Notes under the pieces: generated by a model
Told to the model about the DNA's origin: nothing
What the model saw: the letters and a program-made list of their open reading frames with translations, nothing else
Database searches by the model: none
Shown: positions 8,801 to 16,908 of the stretch, in pieces
Numbering within the stretch: the first letter of the stretch is position 1
Layout: each line of letters begins with the position of its first letter
Program-made: the position numbers and the translations under genes
Assembly: GCA_026396015.1 (NCBI GenBank)
Contig: JAPLXP010000003.1
Location: forward strand, 167,564-231,563
DNA length: 64,000 nt
Direction: 5' to 3'
From: Candidatus Nomurabacteria bacterium
GTDB taxonomy: Bacteria; Patescibacteria; Paceibacteria; UBA9973

Positions 8801-9410
8801 CGCACAGATCATGGCACCATTCGCACCATTTACAGCCGAGGATGTATGGCAAAAATTAAAGACTGATGCGGATGTAGAATCCGTCCATCTTTCTGTTTGG
8901 CCAGAGAATGCTGACACAGAAGGGGGAGAAAAAATATTATCTGACATGCAGCAAGTTCGTGATGTAGTTACACTTGGATTACAACAAAGACAAAAAGCTG
9001 GCATTCCAGTTCGTCAGCCACTTTCAAAAATTACAGTAAAAGTATTAAAATTTGAAGATTCATATATTGAAATATTGAAAGACGAATTGAATGTAAAGAG
9101 TGTATCCTTTGATGATCTAATGGAGACAGAAGTATTTCTTGATACAGAGATAAATGCAGAGCTTAAAAAGGAGGGTCAATATCGTGAATTAGTCCGTGCA
9201 GTTCAAGATTTGAGAAAGAAGACTGGCCTCATGCCTGCTGATGTAGTGACTCTATTTGTACAGTGTGGTGACGTCGAGAAAGATATTATAAATACATGGC
9301 TATCAGAATTCCAAAAGACTACTGGGGTAAAGGACGTAGTATGGGGCGATACATCTGGCGATGAAGTAAAAATTGGAGATTTGGTGTTCGTAGTTAAAAT
9401 CGAGAAATAA
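5892..9410 (+). CDS. ileS: Isoleucyl-tRNA synthetase with internal histidine-phosphatase domain
   Basis: Charges tRNA-Ile. The synthetase parts are PPTANGKPGIHHLEAR (HIGH variant, 54-58), the CP1 editing domain with AWTTTPWTLPGN and GTGVVHTAVMYGQDD, ISRERYWGTPLPIW, DVWFDSG, KMSKS at 818-822 and a C-terminal anticodon-binding region. At 1172 aa it is about 130-240 longer than usual. The excess is a complete histidine-phosphatase (phosphoglycerate-mutase-like) domain at about 512-712, lying between INSVDDIR and LDLHRPY. It has RHGE (520-523), SPFIRTEET (Arg572), Glu599 and VTHGG (His662), the full catalytic set. A second insertion, about 214-234, is an in-frame palindrome. Expression is governed by the upstream T-box. 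Confidence 0.96.
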   Translation: MEDKNTKSQNAEREEKVLKFWEENKIFQKSLDKEKNKGEFVFYEGPPTANGKPGIHHLEARAFKDAIPRYKTMQGFHVRRKGGWDTHGLPVELQVEKKLGLNSKKAIEDFGIAKFNTECKASVWEYLDIWNRFTKRIGYWVDQENPYVTYDNKYIESVWNVLGEVEKKDLLYKDYRIVPWCPRCGTALSSHELAQGYEDVKDLSVTAKFRLFPTQKAHPHFNASTLTRSDVSSAPETYILAWTTTPWTLPGNVALAVGSDIDYVKIKLAESFLILAKERLSVVEGEYEIVGEMKGSELVGLEYEPLYPYLRDNLPESEKAKLEKAFKVYAADFVTTTDGTGVVHTAVMYGQDDFELGTKLGLPKFHIVGLDGRFVLGTGPFEGRFVKDEDVAVDVIKDLAGRGLLFKKEKYEHSYPHCWRCKTPLIYYARDSWYIRMSSLRVELLEENKDIKWEPSHIREGRFGEWLREIKDWAISRERYWGTPLPIWVNEENGDRMVINSVDDIRAHTKKSGNKYFVMRHGEAAHNLGGLISDDANAPDHLTDLGREQVVKSAQDFKDKKIDLIFASPFIRTEETTDIICSELGLSKDSIVIDDRLHEFKVGNKDITTWKQYHEALPKTVENFTFAYPDGESYQDMKNRVMDFIYDIESKYQNKNIVIVTHGGPSWILSAGARGHNSDEALSMIRDRKDFHYLGNAEYYELNFSPLPHDSTYTLDLHRPYIDEVVLEKDGARYTRVKEVMDVWFDSGCMPFAQDHYPFENRDLIDGPGYPADYICEAIDQTRGWFYTLHAVGILMGKGRAYKNVICLGHILDAQGKKMSKSLGNIVDPWTMMEKYGVDTLRLWMYSVNQPGESKNFDEKTVAELHSKVFGLYYNVLSFYELYRDTKLENVNRADIKSDNVLDQWILAQLDVLVNTTTINMDNYKLLEPVRAMRAFMDDLSTWYLRRSRERIKDGEENAKQTLYVVLKTLAQIMAPFAPFTAEDVWQKLKTDADVESVHLSVWPENADTEGGEKILSDMQQVRDVVTLGLQQRQKAGIPVRQPLSKITVKVLKFEDSYIEILKDELNVKSVSFDDLMETEVFLDTEINAELKKEGQYRELVRAVQDLRKKTGLMPADVVTLFVQCGDVEKDIINTWLSEFQKTTGVKDVVWGDTSGDEVKIGDLVFVVKIEK
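6533..6592. repeat. Palindromic element in frame inside ileS
   Basis: Arms 6533-6545 (gcagaaggcacac) and 6580-6592 pair with one wobble and one end mismatch; the 34-base loop holds gcg-agta-cgc and cccgttcgg. It encodes about 20 residues between AKFRLF and TYILAWTTTPW, where other IleRS proteins have only a short turn. The reading frame is kept. Confidence 0.65.
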
Positions 9411-9452
9411 AATACAAAATCCCAAAGTTTAGACTTTGGGATTTTGTATTTT
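9411..9452. terminator. Intrinsic terminator after ileS
   Basis: A perfect 18-bp stem (9411-9428 with 9433-9450), loop ttag, rich in T on both sides; starts one base after the ileS stop. Confidence 0.88.
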
Positions 9453-9470
9453 TATGGATACCGATATGTA

Positions 9471-9479
9471 TGGTAAACT
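9471..9479 (+). promoter_or_regulatory. Extended -10 promoter of the Nudix gene (leaderless type)
   Basis: TGGTAAACT, with TAAACT at 9474-9479, ends 6 bases before the ATG at 9486. Confidence 0.5.
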
Positions 9480-9485
9480 GAATAT

Positions 9486-9917
9486 ATGAATACAGAATAC
9501 TCCGCAGGAGTCATACTAATACTAAAAAAACAAGGCCAAGAAAATAGATTCTTATTGGTAAAGCAACTATCTAATAATTGGAGTTTTCCCAAGGGGCATA
9601 TAGAAGCGGGGGAAGATTCCAAGGCAGCATCTATCCGTGAACTCCAAGAAGAGACTGGTATTACTGATATAGAATTTTTAGATTTTCCTCCTTTGTTTGA
9701 AGAATATGATTTCAATCGCAGTGGTGACGTTCATCACAAGGTAAATGAATATTTTATCGCATATTCAAATCAAGAAGACGTAAAAATTCAAGAGGGAGAG
9801 ATTGTCGAATACAAATGGGCCACATATACTGAAGCTTTTGGAACATTTACTTTTGATGATCAGAGAGTTGCATTAAAAAAAGCAAAAGAATACTTAGATA
9901 GTTTAGATAAAAAATAA
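9486..9917 (+). CDS. Nudix hydrolase, diadenosine-polyphosphate type
   Basis: Cleaves a nucleoside diphosphate linked to another group. The Nudix box is complete at 37-59: Gly37, Glu43, Arg51-Glu52, Glu55-Glu56 and Gly58, in GHIEAGEDSKAASIRELQEE. The beginning (YSAGVILILKKQG, WSFPKGHIEAGE) resembles the Ap4A hydrolase branch, so bis(5'-nucleosyl)-tetraphosphatase is the best guess. The length of 143 aa is normal for a single-domain member. It is followed after 5 bases by the metallo-hydrolase gene, and a further gene (recO) follows without a gap, so these three are probably one transcript. Confidence 0.88.
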   Translation: MNTEYSAGVILILKKQGQENRFLLVKQLSNNWSFPKGHIEAGEDSKAASIRELQEETGITDIEFLDFPPLFEEYDFNRSGDVHHKVNEYFIAYSNQEDVKIQEGEIVEYKWATYTEAFGTFTFDDQRVALKKAKEYLDSLDKK

Positions 9918-9922
9918 AATTT

Positions 9923-10567
9923 ATGAAGATAAAAAAACTTGGACATTGTTGTTTTGTGGCAGAACCGCGCACGGGGGTACGGATTATGACTGATCCTGGT
10001 CATCCAGATTTTAGTGGGGATTATTTAACGGAGTCAAATCTCTCAGCTATTTTGATTACCCATGAACACGCAGATCATCTGCATGTAGAATCACTTAAAA
10101 AAGTTCTGGAAAATAATCCCGATGCAATTGTGATCACAAATACATCTGTTGGAAAAATATTGGACGCAGAAAATATTCCACATACTATCGTAGAGCAAAG
10201 ACAAAAATTTGATTTGCATGGTGTAACGATTACAGGCTTTGGAGACCTTCACGCAGAGATATATCTGCTCTTTGGTCGTGTGCAGAACACTGGTTATACT
10301 ATAGATAATCTATGTTTCCCTGGTGATGCGTTTCACTACCCAGATGTCGAGGTAGATATTCTCGCATTACCTGTTTCAGGTCCCTGGATGGTTATGAAAG
10401 ATGCTATTGAGTATACAAAGAAAATGAAGCCACGTATTGTATTCCCAGTTCATGATGGAATGATAAAGGATTTTGCTGCTTTTATCTGGAAAATACCAGA
10501 GGCACTACTAACTCCAAATGAGATTATGTTTAAAAAATTAGAAATTGGAGTAGAAGAGGATATATAA
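9923..10567 (+). CDS. Metallo-beta-lactamase-fold hydrolase (UlaG/UPF0173-like)
   Basis: A metal-dependent hydrolase of unknown substrate. The zinc signature THEHADH is at 46-52, and the later ligands appear as GDLHAE, PGDAFH and FPVHDG. The length of 214 aa and the opening KIKKLGHCCFVAE resemble the compact L-ascorbate-6-P lactonase-like/UPF0173 branch. It has no beta-CASP domain, so it is not an RNase J paralogue. It lies 5 bases after the Nudix gene and its TAA stop is directly followed by the ATG of recO, so the genes are co-transcribed. Confidence 0.88.
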   Translation: MKIKKLGHCCFVAEPRTGVRIMTDPGHPDFSGDYLTESNLSAILITHEHADHLHVESLKKVLENNPDAIVITNTSVGKILDAENIPHTIVEQRQKFDLHGVTITGFGDLHAEIYLLFGRVQNTGYTIDNLCFPGDAFHYPDVEVDILALPVSGPWMVMKDAIEYTKKMKPRIVFPVHDGMIKDFAAFIWKIPEALLTPNEIMFKKLEIGVEEDI

Positions 10568-11158
10568 ATGGCACATCATCACATACATCACACACATGGA
10601 TTCATCATCTCGTCTCGTGCATCCGGCGAGGCGAATAAGATGCTAACTGTTTATACTCGCGAGCTGGGTCTGGTGCATGCGATGGCGCAGGGTATTAGAC
10701 TTTCTAAATCAAAACTGAGATTTACTCTACAGGATTTTTCTTATGCTAAAGTTGATCTGGTAAAAGGGCGTGATATTTGGCGGGTCACATCAGCTACAAA
10801 TATATCTTCTTTTCCGTTAGCTCGCGCAAATAGAGATTCGGTTGTATTCATGTCTCGGATGTCGGCACTTGTTGATAGGCTCTGTCGAGGTGAGGAAGGT
10901 AATGAGACAGTGTTTGATTCACTAATCCAAGCTTTTACTTTTTTGGATGATGAGAATTTTAGTGCAGAGTCTCGGTCTGCATTGGAACTACATACAGTAT
11001 TGTCTGTTGTACATGCACTCGGATATGTAGGTGAATCAGATGATATTGTATATTACCTTGGTGGAGATTTTGATCATGATAAAACTAATAAATTATTAAA
11101 AGAAAAAAAATCTATAATCTCGCATATCAATCGTGCTTTGCGTGAAAGTGGATTATAA
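10568..11158 (+). CDS. recO: DNA repair protein RecO
   Basis: Loads RecA on SSB-coated DNA together with RecR. The N-terminal OB-fold signature reads FIISSRASGEANKMLTVYTRELGLVHAMAQGIRLSKSKLRFTLQ in segments, and an alpha-helical domain follows (about 80-160). It is short (196 aa against about 240), and I see no CxxC zinc-finger pair in the C-terminal half. A His-rich start (MAHHHIHHTHG) is unusual. The gene begins immediately after the preceding TAA, with no room for its own ribosome-binding site. Confidence 0.9.
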   Translation: MAHHHIHHTHGFIISSRASGEANKMLTVYTRELGLVHAMAQGIRLSKSKLRFTLQDFSYAKVDLVKGRDIWRVTSATNISSFPLARANRDSVVFMSRMSALVDRLCRGEEGNETVFDSLIQAFTFLDDENFSAESRSALELHTVLSVVHALGYVGESDDIVYYLGGDFDHDKTNKLLKEKKSIISHINRALRESGL

Positions 11159-11161
11159 AAG

Positions 11162-11170
11162 TGTTATAAT
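11162..11170 (+). promoter_or_regulatory. Extended -10 promoter (leaderless type)
   Basis: TGTTATAAT, a perfect TGn-TATAAT, ends 7 bases before the ATG at 11178, so transcription should start at or next to the A of the start codon. Confidence 0.75.
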
Positions 11171-11177
11171 ATTTCTT

Positions 11178-13067
11178 ATGCAAGAAAATGAAAAATTAAA
11201 CAAGATAGAAGAAGTAAAAAGGAAGCTTTATGATAGGAATACAGTTATTTCTAATCATGATCGTCAAGGTGTTTTACATCAGATTCCTCATCAAAATATA
11301 TCTGGTAATTGGCAAAATAACGATGGTAATATTATGAAAAAACCTCCACAATCTAAATTTTTTAAATATTTTTTTATAACAACAATTGTATTTTTTATAT
11401 TTGCTATTTTTTTTGCTGTTTATATGTTTATGCAGGGTTCAACTTCAGTATCAAATGATAATATAGATATCTCTGTATTAGGTAATTCATTTACAGAAGG
11501 CGGCAAGGAACTACAACTACAAGTTGAAGTAGTAAATAAGAATAAGTCTGATTTAGAGCTTTCAAATCTGATTGTAGAGTATCCGCGTGGTGCAAGTGAT
11601 GATGCTACGGATGTAATGCGATTACCTCGCGAGAATATAGGCACTATTCCTGCAGGTGGCAGAGCTACAAAAATATTTAAGGTTACATTATACGGAGACC
11701 AGGGGTCTGTACGTAATGTAAATATTAAGCTAGAATATCACCCAGCAGGATCTAATGCTATTTTTACAAAAGATCAGTCATATCCAGTGACGATAAATTC
11801 CTCACCAATCTCATTGCTTGTAGATGCACCAGCTAGTACTAGCGCCAATCAATCCATAACCTTCAAAGTCACAGCTACATTAAACACTACAATACCTCAA
11901 GAAGGGGCTGTGTTGACTGTCAGCTATCCCCAAGGCTTTATTTTTGAGAATGCTACACCATCACCTGACAGTTCCAATTATGTTTGGGACCTCTCTGGTT
12001 TGACTCAATCTAATCCAATCACTATAGCTATCACAGGTCATATGGTAGGACAGGATGGTGACGAACAAGCATTCCATGTATATGCCGGTACAAAAAAGCC
12101 TGGTCAGCAAGCTATTGATGTTGTTTATAATTCATTCCTCCATATTGTAAATATTGTAAAACCATTCCTTGATACAAAAGTCGTTGTGAATGGTAATGAT
12201 GTAGATGCACCTAGCGTATCTGGTGGTGAAAAAGTTAATGCAGAAATTTTTTGGTCAAATAATTTAAAAACAACAATATCTGATCCTCAGTTAGTTGTAA
12301 AATTTTCTGGTAATGCATTAGATAAAAATAAAATTGGATCTGATCAGGGGTTTTATGATTCATTAAATAATCAAATTATTTGGAACAAGAATAGTGCTCA
12401 AAATTTCTCTAGTATTTCTCCCGGACAAAGTGGTAGCTTTAGTTTTAACTTTACTCCAATATCTGTTTTAAATTCTGAAGTTAAGATAAGTGATCCTCAA
12501 ATTGTTATTGAGGTTAGTATTCGTGGGCAGCAAGTAGAATCAGGTAATATTTTTACTAATGTTGATAATTTTTCCAAAAAAGTTGTAAAAATTTCTTCTA
12601 ATTTTCAGCTTGCAGGTAGTGCAAACTATTTTTCAGGTGAATTACCTCCAAGAGCTGAGAATGAGACTAAATATAAAATAAATTGGATTCTTTCAAATTC
12701 ATCTAATCCTGTAAAAAATGCCGAAGCAAGAGCTGTGTTACCTGTGTATGTAAAATGGTTAGGGCGCCTGTCTGGTAATGCTGAAAATATTTCTTACAAT
12801 GAATCTACTCGTGAAGTTATTTGGAAAATAGGAAATGTGAATCCCGATACAGGTTTTGATTCTAATAATCGTGAAGCTGATTTCGTAATTTCCTTAAATC
12901 CTTCTGTTTCTCAAATAGGTACAGTCCCTGTATTAACAAAAGACGTGTATTTGATTGGTGATGATAGTTTTACTAAAGAAAAATTAAAATTTATTAGAAA
13001 ATCTTTGAATACATTTCTTTACAATGATCCAAACTTTAAATCTGGCGATGAACGTGTTATAAAGTAA
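11178..13067 (+). CDS. Membrane-anchored surface protein with Ig-like domains
   Basis: Predicted bitopic membrane protein of 629 aa. A charged cytoplasmic N-terminus of about 60 residues is followed by one strongly hydrophobic segment (about 61-85, FKYFFITTIVFFIFAIFFAV). The rest, about 540 residues, is Ser/Thr/Asn-rich beta-strand sequence with recurring FKVT, LPPRAENET and WKIGNV type elements, which looks like several Ig-like or DUF11-like domains on the outside of the cell. The longer frame beginning at 11133 is rejected because the promoter at 11162-11170 lies inside it. No enzymatic motif is seen; a structural or adhesion role is only a guess. Confidence 0.85.
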   Translation: MQENEKLNKIEEVKRKLYDRNTVISNHDRQGVLHQIPHQNISGNWQNNDGNIMKKPPQSKFFKYFFITTIVFFIFAIFFAVYMFMQGSTSVSNDNIDISVLGNSFTEGGKELQLQVEVVNKNKSDLELSNLIVEYPRGASDDATDVMRLPRENIGTIPAGGRATKIFKVTLYGDQGSVRNVNIKLEYHPAGSNAIFTKDQSYPVTINSSPISLLVDAPASTSANQSITFKVTATLNTTIPQEGAVLTVSYPQGFIFENATPSPDSSNYVWDLSGLTQSNPITIAITGHMVGQDGDEQAFHVYAGTKKPGQQAIDVVYNSFLHIVNIVKPFLDTKVVVNGNDVDAPSVSGGEKVNAEIFWSNNLKTTISDPQLVVKFSGNALDKNKIGSDQGFYDSLNNQIIWNKNSAQNFSSISPGQSGSFSFNFTPISVLNSEVKISDPQIVIEVSIRGQQVESGNIFTNVDNFSKKVVKISSNFQLAGSANYFSGELPPRAENETKYKINWILSNSSNPVKNAEARAVLPVYVKWLGRLSGNAENISYNESTREVIWKIGNVNPDTGFDSNNREADFVISLNPSVSQIGTVPVLTKDVYLIGDDSFTKEKLKFIRKSLNTFLYNDPNFKSGDERVIK

Positions 13068-13070
13068 TAT

Positions 13071-14369
13071 ATGGATACAAACGATGCTAAATTAATGGAG
13101 AAGATAATCTCCCTCTGCAAGCGCCGAGGCTTTATTTATCAAGGGTCAGAGGTCTATGGAGGATTGGCTGGTACTTTTGACTACGGCCCACTAGGTGTAA
13201 TGCTCAAGAACAATATCAAGGATTCTTGGCGCAAGAAATTCGTATCGTCTCGACATGATATGTACGAGGTAGATGCTGCGATACTGATGAACTCTGCAGT
13301 CTGGCAGGCCTCTGGTCATGTAGATACTTTTACAGACCCACTAGTAGAATGTACAAAATGTAAAAAAAGATTCCGTGAAGATCAACTAGCAAAAAAAGGT
13401 GAGTGCGATGATTGCGGAGGAGCTACTGGCGAGGCTCGTAATTTCAATATGATGTTCGCTACAAAAATCGGTGCTGTCGAGGATAGCGCTGCTACTGTAT
13501 ATCTACGCCCAGAGACAGCCCAGGGTATGTTTGTAAACTTCAAAAATATTGTAGATTCATTCCATCCAAAGCTACCATTTGGATTAGCACAAATAGGAAA
13601 GGCTTTCCGCAATGAGATAACTCCTCGTGATTTTATTTTCCGTGTTCGTGAATTCGAGCAGATGGAAATAGAGTATTTTGTACGACCTGATGATTGGGAA
13701 AAGTATTTCAATTATTTTAAAGATGAGATGATTGAATGGATGGAGAGTATCGGTATCGATATGGCACGTCTGCATGAGCTAGAGGTAGAGAAGGGGGATC
13801 TGGCTCACTACTCATCTCGCACAGTGGACTTTGAGTTTGATTTTGCATTTGGAAAGAAAGAGCTCTATGGACTAGCTTATCGTACAGATTTCGATCTGAA
13901 GAATCACAAGCTGGAATATATAGATGAGGAGGCAAAGGAGAAAATGACACCACATGTGATCGAGCCTACTTTTGGTGTAGATCGTACAGTGCTCGCACTG
14001 CTAACATCTGCATATATGGAGGATGAAAAGGAAGGTGAGGTTCGTAGTTATTTGAAATTCGCTCCGCATATGGCACCTGTAGTATGTGCAGTGTCTCCAC
14101 TATTGAAGAACAAGCCAGAACTCATTGAAAAAGCTCGCATAGTATATGGCACATTAAAGAATGAATTCGGACGAGTAATGTGGGATGACAATGGAAATAT
14201 TGGAAAGAGATATAGAAGACAAGATGAGATTGGTACACCATGGTGTATAGTCATAGACTTTGATACTCTGACTGATGATACAGTGACTATTCGTGATCGT
14301 GATACAGGTACTCAAGAACGATTGCCGATATTAGAACTCGTAGAACATATTAAAGAAAAATTAGGATAA
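13071..14369 (+). CDS. glyS: Glycyl-tRNA synthetase, homodimeric type
   Basis: Class II synthetase charging tRNA-Gly. The start IISLCKRRGFIYQGSEVYGGLAGTFDYGPLG is diagnostic for the single-chain type (also called glyQS). A zinc-ribbon insert CTKCKKRF...CDDCGG lies at about 98-120. Motif 2 is IGKAFRNEITPRDFIFRVREFEQME, motif 3 is EPTFGVDRTVLALL, and the C-terminal anticodon-binding domain follows. The length of 432 aa is at the short end of the family. It begins 3 bases after the surface-protein gene and is closed by a terminator. Confidence 0.97.
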   Translation: MDTNDAKLMEKIISLCKRRGFIYQGSEVYGGLAGTFDYGPLGVMLKNNIKDSWRKKFVSSRHDMYEVDAAILMNSAVWQASGHVDTFTDPLVECTKCKKRFREDQLAKKGECDDCGGATGEARNFNMMFATKIGAVEDSAATVYLRPETAQGMFVNFKNIVDSFHPKLPFGLAQIGKAFRNEITPRDFIFRVREFEQMEIEYFVRPDDWEKYFNYFKDEMIEWMESIGIDMARLHELEVEKGDLAHYSSRTVDFEFDFAFGKKELYGLAYRTDFDLKNHKLEYIDEEAKEKMTPHVIEPTFGVDRTVLALLTSAYMEDEKEGEVRSYLKFAPHMAPVVCAVSPLLKNKPELIEKARIVYGTLKNEFGRVMWDDNGNIGKRYRRQDEIGTPWCIVIDFDTLTDDTVTIRDRDTGTQERLPILELVEHIKEKLG

Positions 14370-14376
14370 AATTTAA

Positions 14377-14403
14377 ACAAAACCGGCATTAGCCGGTTTT
14401 GTT
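14377..14403 (+). terminator. Intrinsic terminator after glyS
   Basis: An 11-bp stem, arms 14377-14387 and 14392-14402, loop atta, followed by T-rich sequence. Confidence 0.85.
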
Positions 14404-14429
14404 GTTTGTATGTGTTTTTATGATATATT
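14402..14429 (+). promoter_or_regulatory. Promoter of the M16 peptidase (leaderless type)
   Basis: TTGTTT (14402-14407), 16 bases, then TATATT (14424-14429) with an upstream TGA extension. The ATG at 14437 is 7 bases beyond the -10 box. Confidence 0.65.
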
Positions 14430-14436
14430 GAATTAT

Positions 14437-15708
14437 ATGATGAAAGCAAAAAAGAAAACACTAAAGAATGGATTGAGAGTCGTTACAGTACCAATGAAGG
14501 ACAATCCGACTGTTACAGTGCTCGTATTGGTAGGTACAGGAAGTGATTATGAATCAAAAGATATAAATGGTATTTCACATTTCCTTGAACATATGTGTTT
14601 TAAAGGGACTACAAAACGCCCTACAGCACAGAGTATCTCGTATGAGCTTGATGCCCTAGGATCACAGTACAATGCTTTTACTGACCACGAGATGACTGGG
14701 TACTATGCCAAGGCAGATGCAAAGAAATTCAAACAAATTTTTGATGTAGTATCTGATGTTTATTTAAATTCTACATTTCCAGAAACTGAGATAGAAAAAG
14801 AGAAAGGTGTGATAATAGAGGAGATAAATATGTATGAGGATATGCCTCAGCGTCATGTTCAGGAACTCTTTGATAAGGCTCTTTATGGAGATCAGCCAGC
14901 AGGATGGGGAATCGCTGGTCCAAAAGAAAACATAACAAAAATGAATCGTGATGATTTTGTTAAATACAAAAATGCACATTATGTAGCAGGAAGTACTGTG
15001 ATAGTTGTTGCAGGAAATATTACTACAGAGCAAGTAGACGCCGAAGTTAAAAAATATTTTGGTGATGTATCTACTGGGGTAAAAGGTAAAAAGAAAAAAA
15101 CTGTCGATAAACAAAATCAACCAAACGCACTGTTGAAGTACAAAGAGACGGATCAGACTCATTTTGTTTTGGGCGTTCGTACATTTGATATGTTTGATGT
15201 ACGCAATCCTATATTGTCTGTGCTTTCTAGTATCCTTGGTATCGGTATGAGCTCTAGATTATTTATAAAGCTTCGCGAGGAAATGGGTGTTGCATATTAT
15301 GTACGCTCTCATAATGATGCCTCATTAGATCGTGGGGTATTCCAGATCTCTGCCGGTGTAAATAATGCTCGCACAAAAGAAGTAATCACTGAGATATTGA
15401 AAGAATGCACAAAACTAAAAACTGAATTAGTAAGTGATATAGAATTGAAAAAAGTAAAATCATTCCTTTCTGGAAATATGAAGATGTCGCTAGAAGCCAC
15501 GGATGATATTGCCAATTATTATGGTACACAAGAATTGCTGAGGGGGGAGATGAAGACTATCGATGAAAAGATAAAAGCTATAGAAAAAGTCACAGCAGCA
15601 GATATCAAGAAAATGGCTCAAAAGATTTTTGTGGACAAGAATCTGACTTTAGCTATGATTGGCCCAGATAAAGATGCTAAATCTTTTATTGATTTACTAA
15701 AATTTTAA
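14437..15708 (+). CDS. M16 family zinc peptidase (processing-peptidase type)
   Basis: Metallopeptidase related to insulinase and mitochondrial processing peptidase. The inverted zinc motif HFLEH is at 48-52, and the third ligand Glu falls at about 128 in VIIEEINMYEDMP, the expected spacing. The second half (from about 215) is the inactive M16 domain that completes the clamshell. I chose the ATG at 14437 rather than the upstream ATG at 14410 because the latter would lie ahead of the promoter and adds residues that do not fit the family. The length is then 423 aa, normal for the bacterial single-chain form. No signal peptide is seen. Confidence 0.92.
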   Translation: MMKAKKKTLKNGLRVVTVPMKDNPTVTVLVLVGTGSDYESKDINGISHFLEHMCFKGTTKRPTAQSISYELDALGSQYNAFTDHEMTGYYAKADAKKFKQIFDVVSDVYLNSTFPETEIEKEKGVIIEEINMYEDMPQRHVQELFDKALYGDQPAGWGIAGPKENITKMNRDDFVKYKNAHYVAGSTVIVVAGNITTEQVDAEVKKYFGDVSTGVKGKKKKTVDKQNQPNALLKYKETDQTHFVLGVRTFDMFDVRNPILSVLSSILGIGMSSRLFIKLREEMGVAYYVRSHNDASLDRGVFQISAGVNNARTKEVITEILKECTKLKTELVSDIELKKVKSFLSGNMKMSLEATDDIANYYGTQELLRGEMKTIDEKIKAIEKVTAADIKKMAQKIFVDKNLTLAMIGPDKDAKSFIDLLKF

Positions 15709-15713
15709 AAACT

Positions 15714-15801
15714 AAGAAATACACTATAGGATAAAACGGCTTCTATGAAATAGAACTTGCCCTTCCAGGCCAGAATGCGAATGTCTGGTAGTGTATTTCT
15801 T
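15714..15801 (+). other. Structured hairpin element with branched interior
   Basis: A perfect 13-bp outer stem (15714-15726 with 15789-15801, aagaaatacacta) encloses 62 bases holding two smaller hairpins, ttctat-gaa-atagaa and ccaga-(9)-tctgg. It is followed by ttgttttt, so it could serve as a terminator after the peptidase gene, but the branched interior is unusual. It could also be a small structured RNA or another palindromic repeat. Confidence 0.5.
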
Positions 15802-15824
15802 TGTTTTTATAGGCATACTTATTG

Positions 15825-15833
15825 TGGTATAAT
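15825..15833 (+). promoter_or_regulatory. Extended -10 promoter (leaderless type)
   Basis: TGGTATAAT, with TATAAT at 15828-15833, ends 6 bases before the ATG at 15840. Confidence 0.75.
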
Positions 15834-15839
15834 TAAATA

Positions 15840-16907
15840 ATGTCAGAACATATTACAAAACATGAGATTAGTATCTCGACAAGTACTTTTATACGTATTT
15901 GCGTTTTCGGCTTGCTATTATTGGCAGCCTCAAAATTAACAGACTTAATATTGGTTGTTCTTACTTCTATTGTTATCGCATCGTTTATTGAATTCTCTGT
16001 AGATAAATTAAAGCCATATATCAAAAATCGCACTCTTGTAGTATTTCTAATATATTCAATCTCTATCGCATTTCTAGTATATCTATTCTCTGTATTCGTA
16101 CCTGTATTTGTCAGTGAGATGTCTGCACTCGTTACACAGTTGGGTCAATATATTCCTGACAATAGTATTTTGAATACTTTTCAGACTGACACCATCTCTG
16201 GTGCTCATAATGTTGTTAATAATATTTCAAAGAATGCCTCACTATCAGACATCATAAAGAGTACTCAGGGCCTGATTGGTACTTTCTCTGGTGGATTCTT
16301 TGATGTTGCTGGTTTTGCTTTTGGTAGTGCATTTAATCTTGCATTGATTATGGTCATATCTTTTTATCTTTCTGTAAAAGAAAAAGGAATAGAGAATTTC
16401 TTGCGCATTGTGATCCCCGATAGTCATGAGGAATATGCTATATCTCTTTGGTCTCGCACCGAACGTAAGATCGGTCTATGGCTACAGGGGCAGATGCTGC
16501 TCGGTCTAATAATCGGAATGCTCGCATATTTGAGTCTGACTATTCTAGGAGTGAACTATTCTCTTGTTCTTGCTATCCTGACTGCTTTGCTTGAACTTAT
16601 ACCACTTGGTATTTATATCGCTATGATTCCTGCTGTCATGTTCGGATTCCTTTCTGGTGGAGTGTCTATGGCTGCTATGAGTTTTATTATTTACTTTATT
16701 CTGCATCAATTCGAAACATATCTGATTGCCCCATTGATCATTAAAAAGGTGGTTGGTATTTCTCCTCTAGTTGTGATATTGTCTGTATTAATCGGGTTCA
16801 CACTAGCAGGATTCTGGGGAGTGATATTGGCTATACCTTGTGCTGTATGTATTCTTGAATTCCTAGATGATTTAGAAAAGAAAAAGATTCTTTCCCGTAC
16901 GAATTAA
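15840..16907 (+). CDS. AI-2E family permease (PerM/UPF0118)
   Basis: Integral membrane protein of 355 aa with about seven to eight hydrophobic segments: two pairs near the N-terminus (about 18-38, 63-83), then a soluble loop, and a cluster after residue 150 including LGLIIGMLAYLSLTIL and LELIPLGIYIAMIPAVMFG. The conserved ALLELIPLGIYIAMIPA and LIIKKVVGISPLVVIL are typical of the AI-2E transporter family. Members have been tied to autoinducer-2 export, Na+/H+ exchange or unknown export; the substrate here cannot be told. The metG gene starts one base after the stop. Confidence 0.9.
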   Translation: MSEHITKHEISISTSTFIRICVFGLLLLAASKLTDLILVVLTSIVIASFIEFSVDKLKPYIKNRTLVVFLIYSISIAFLVYLFSVFVPVFVSEMSALVTQLGQYIPDNSILNTFQTDTISGAHNVVNNISKNASLSDIIKSTQGLIGTFSGGFFDVAGFAFGSAFNLALIMVISFYLSVKEKGIENFLRIVIPDSHEEYAISLWSRTERKIGLWLQGQMLLGLIIGMLAYLSLTILGVNYSLVLAILTALLELIPLGIYIAMIPAVMFGFLSGGVSMAAMSFIIYFILHQFETYLIAPLIIKKVVGISPLVVILSVLIGFTLAGFWGVILAIPCAVCILEFLDDLEKKKILSRTN

Positions 16908-16908
16908 T

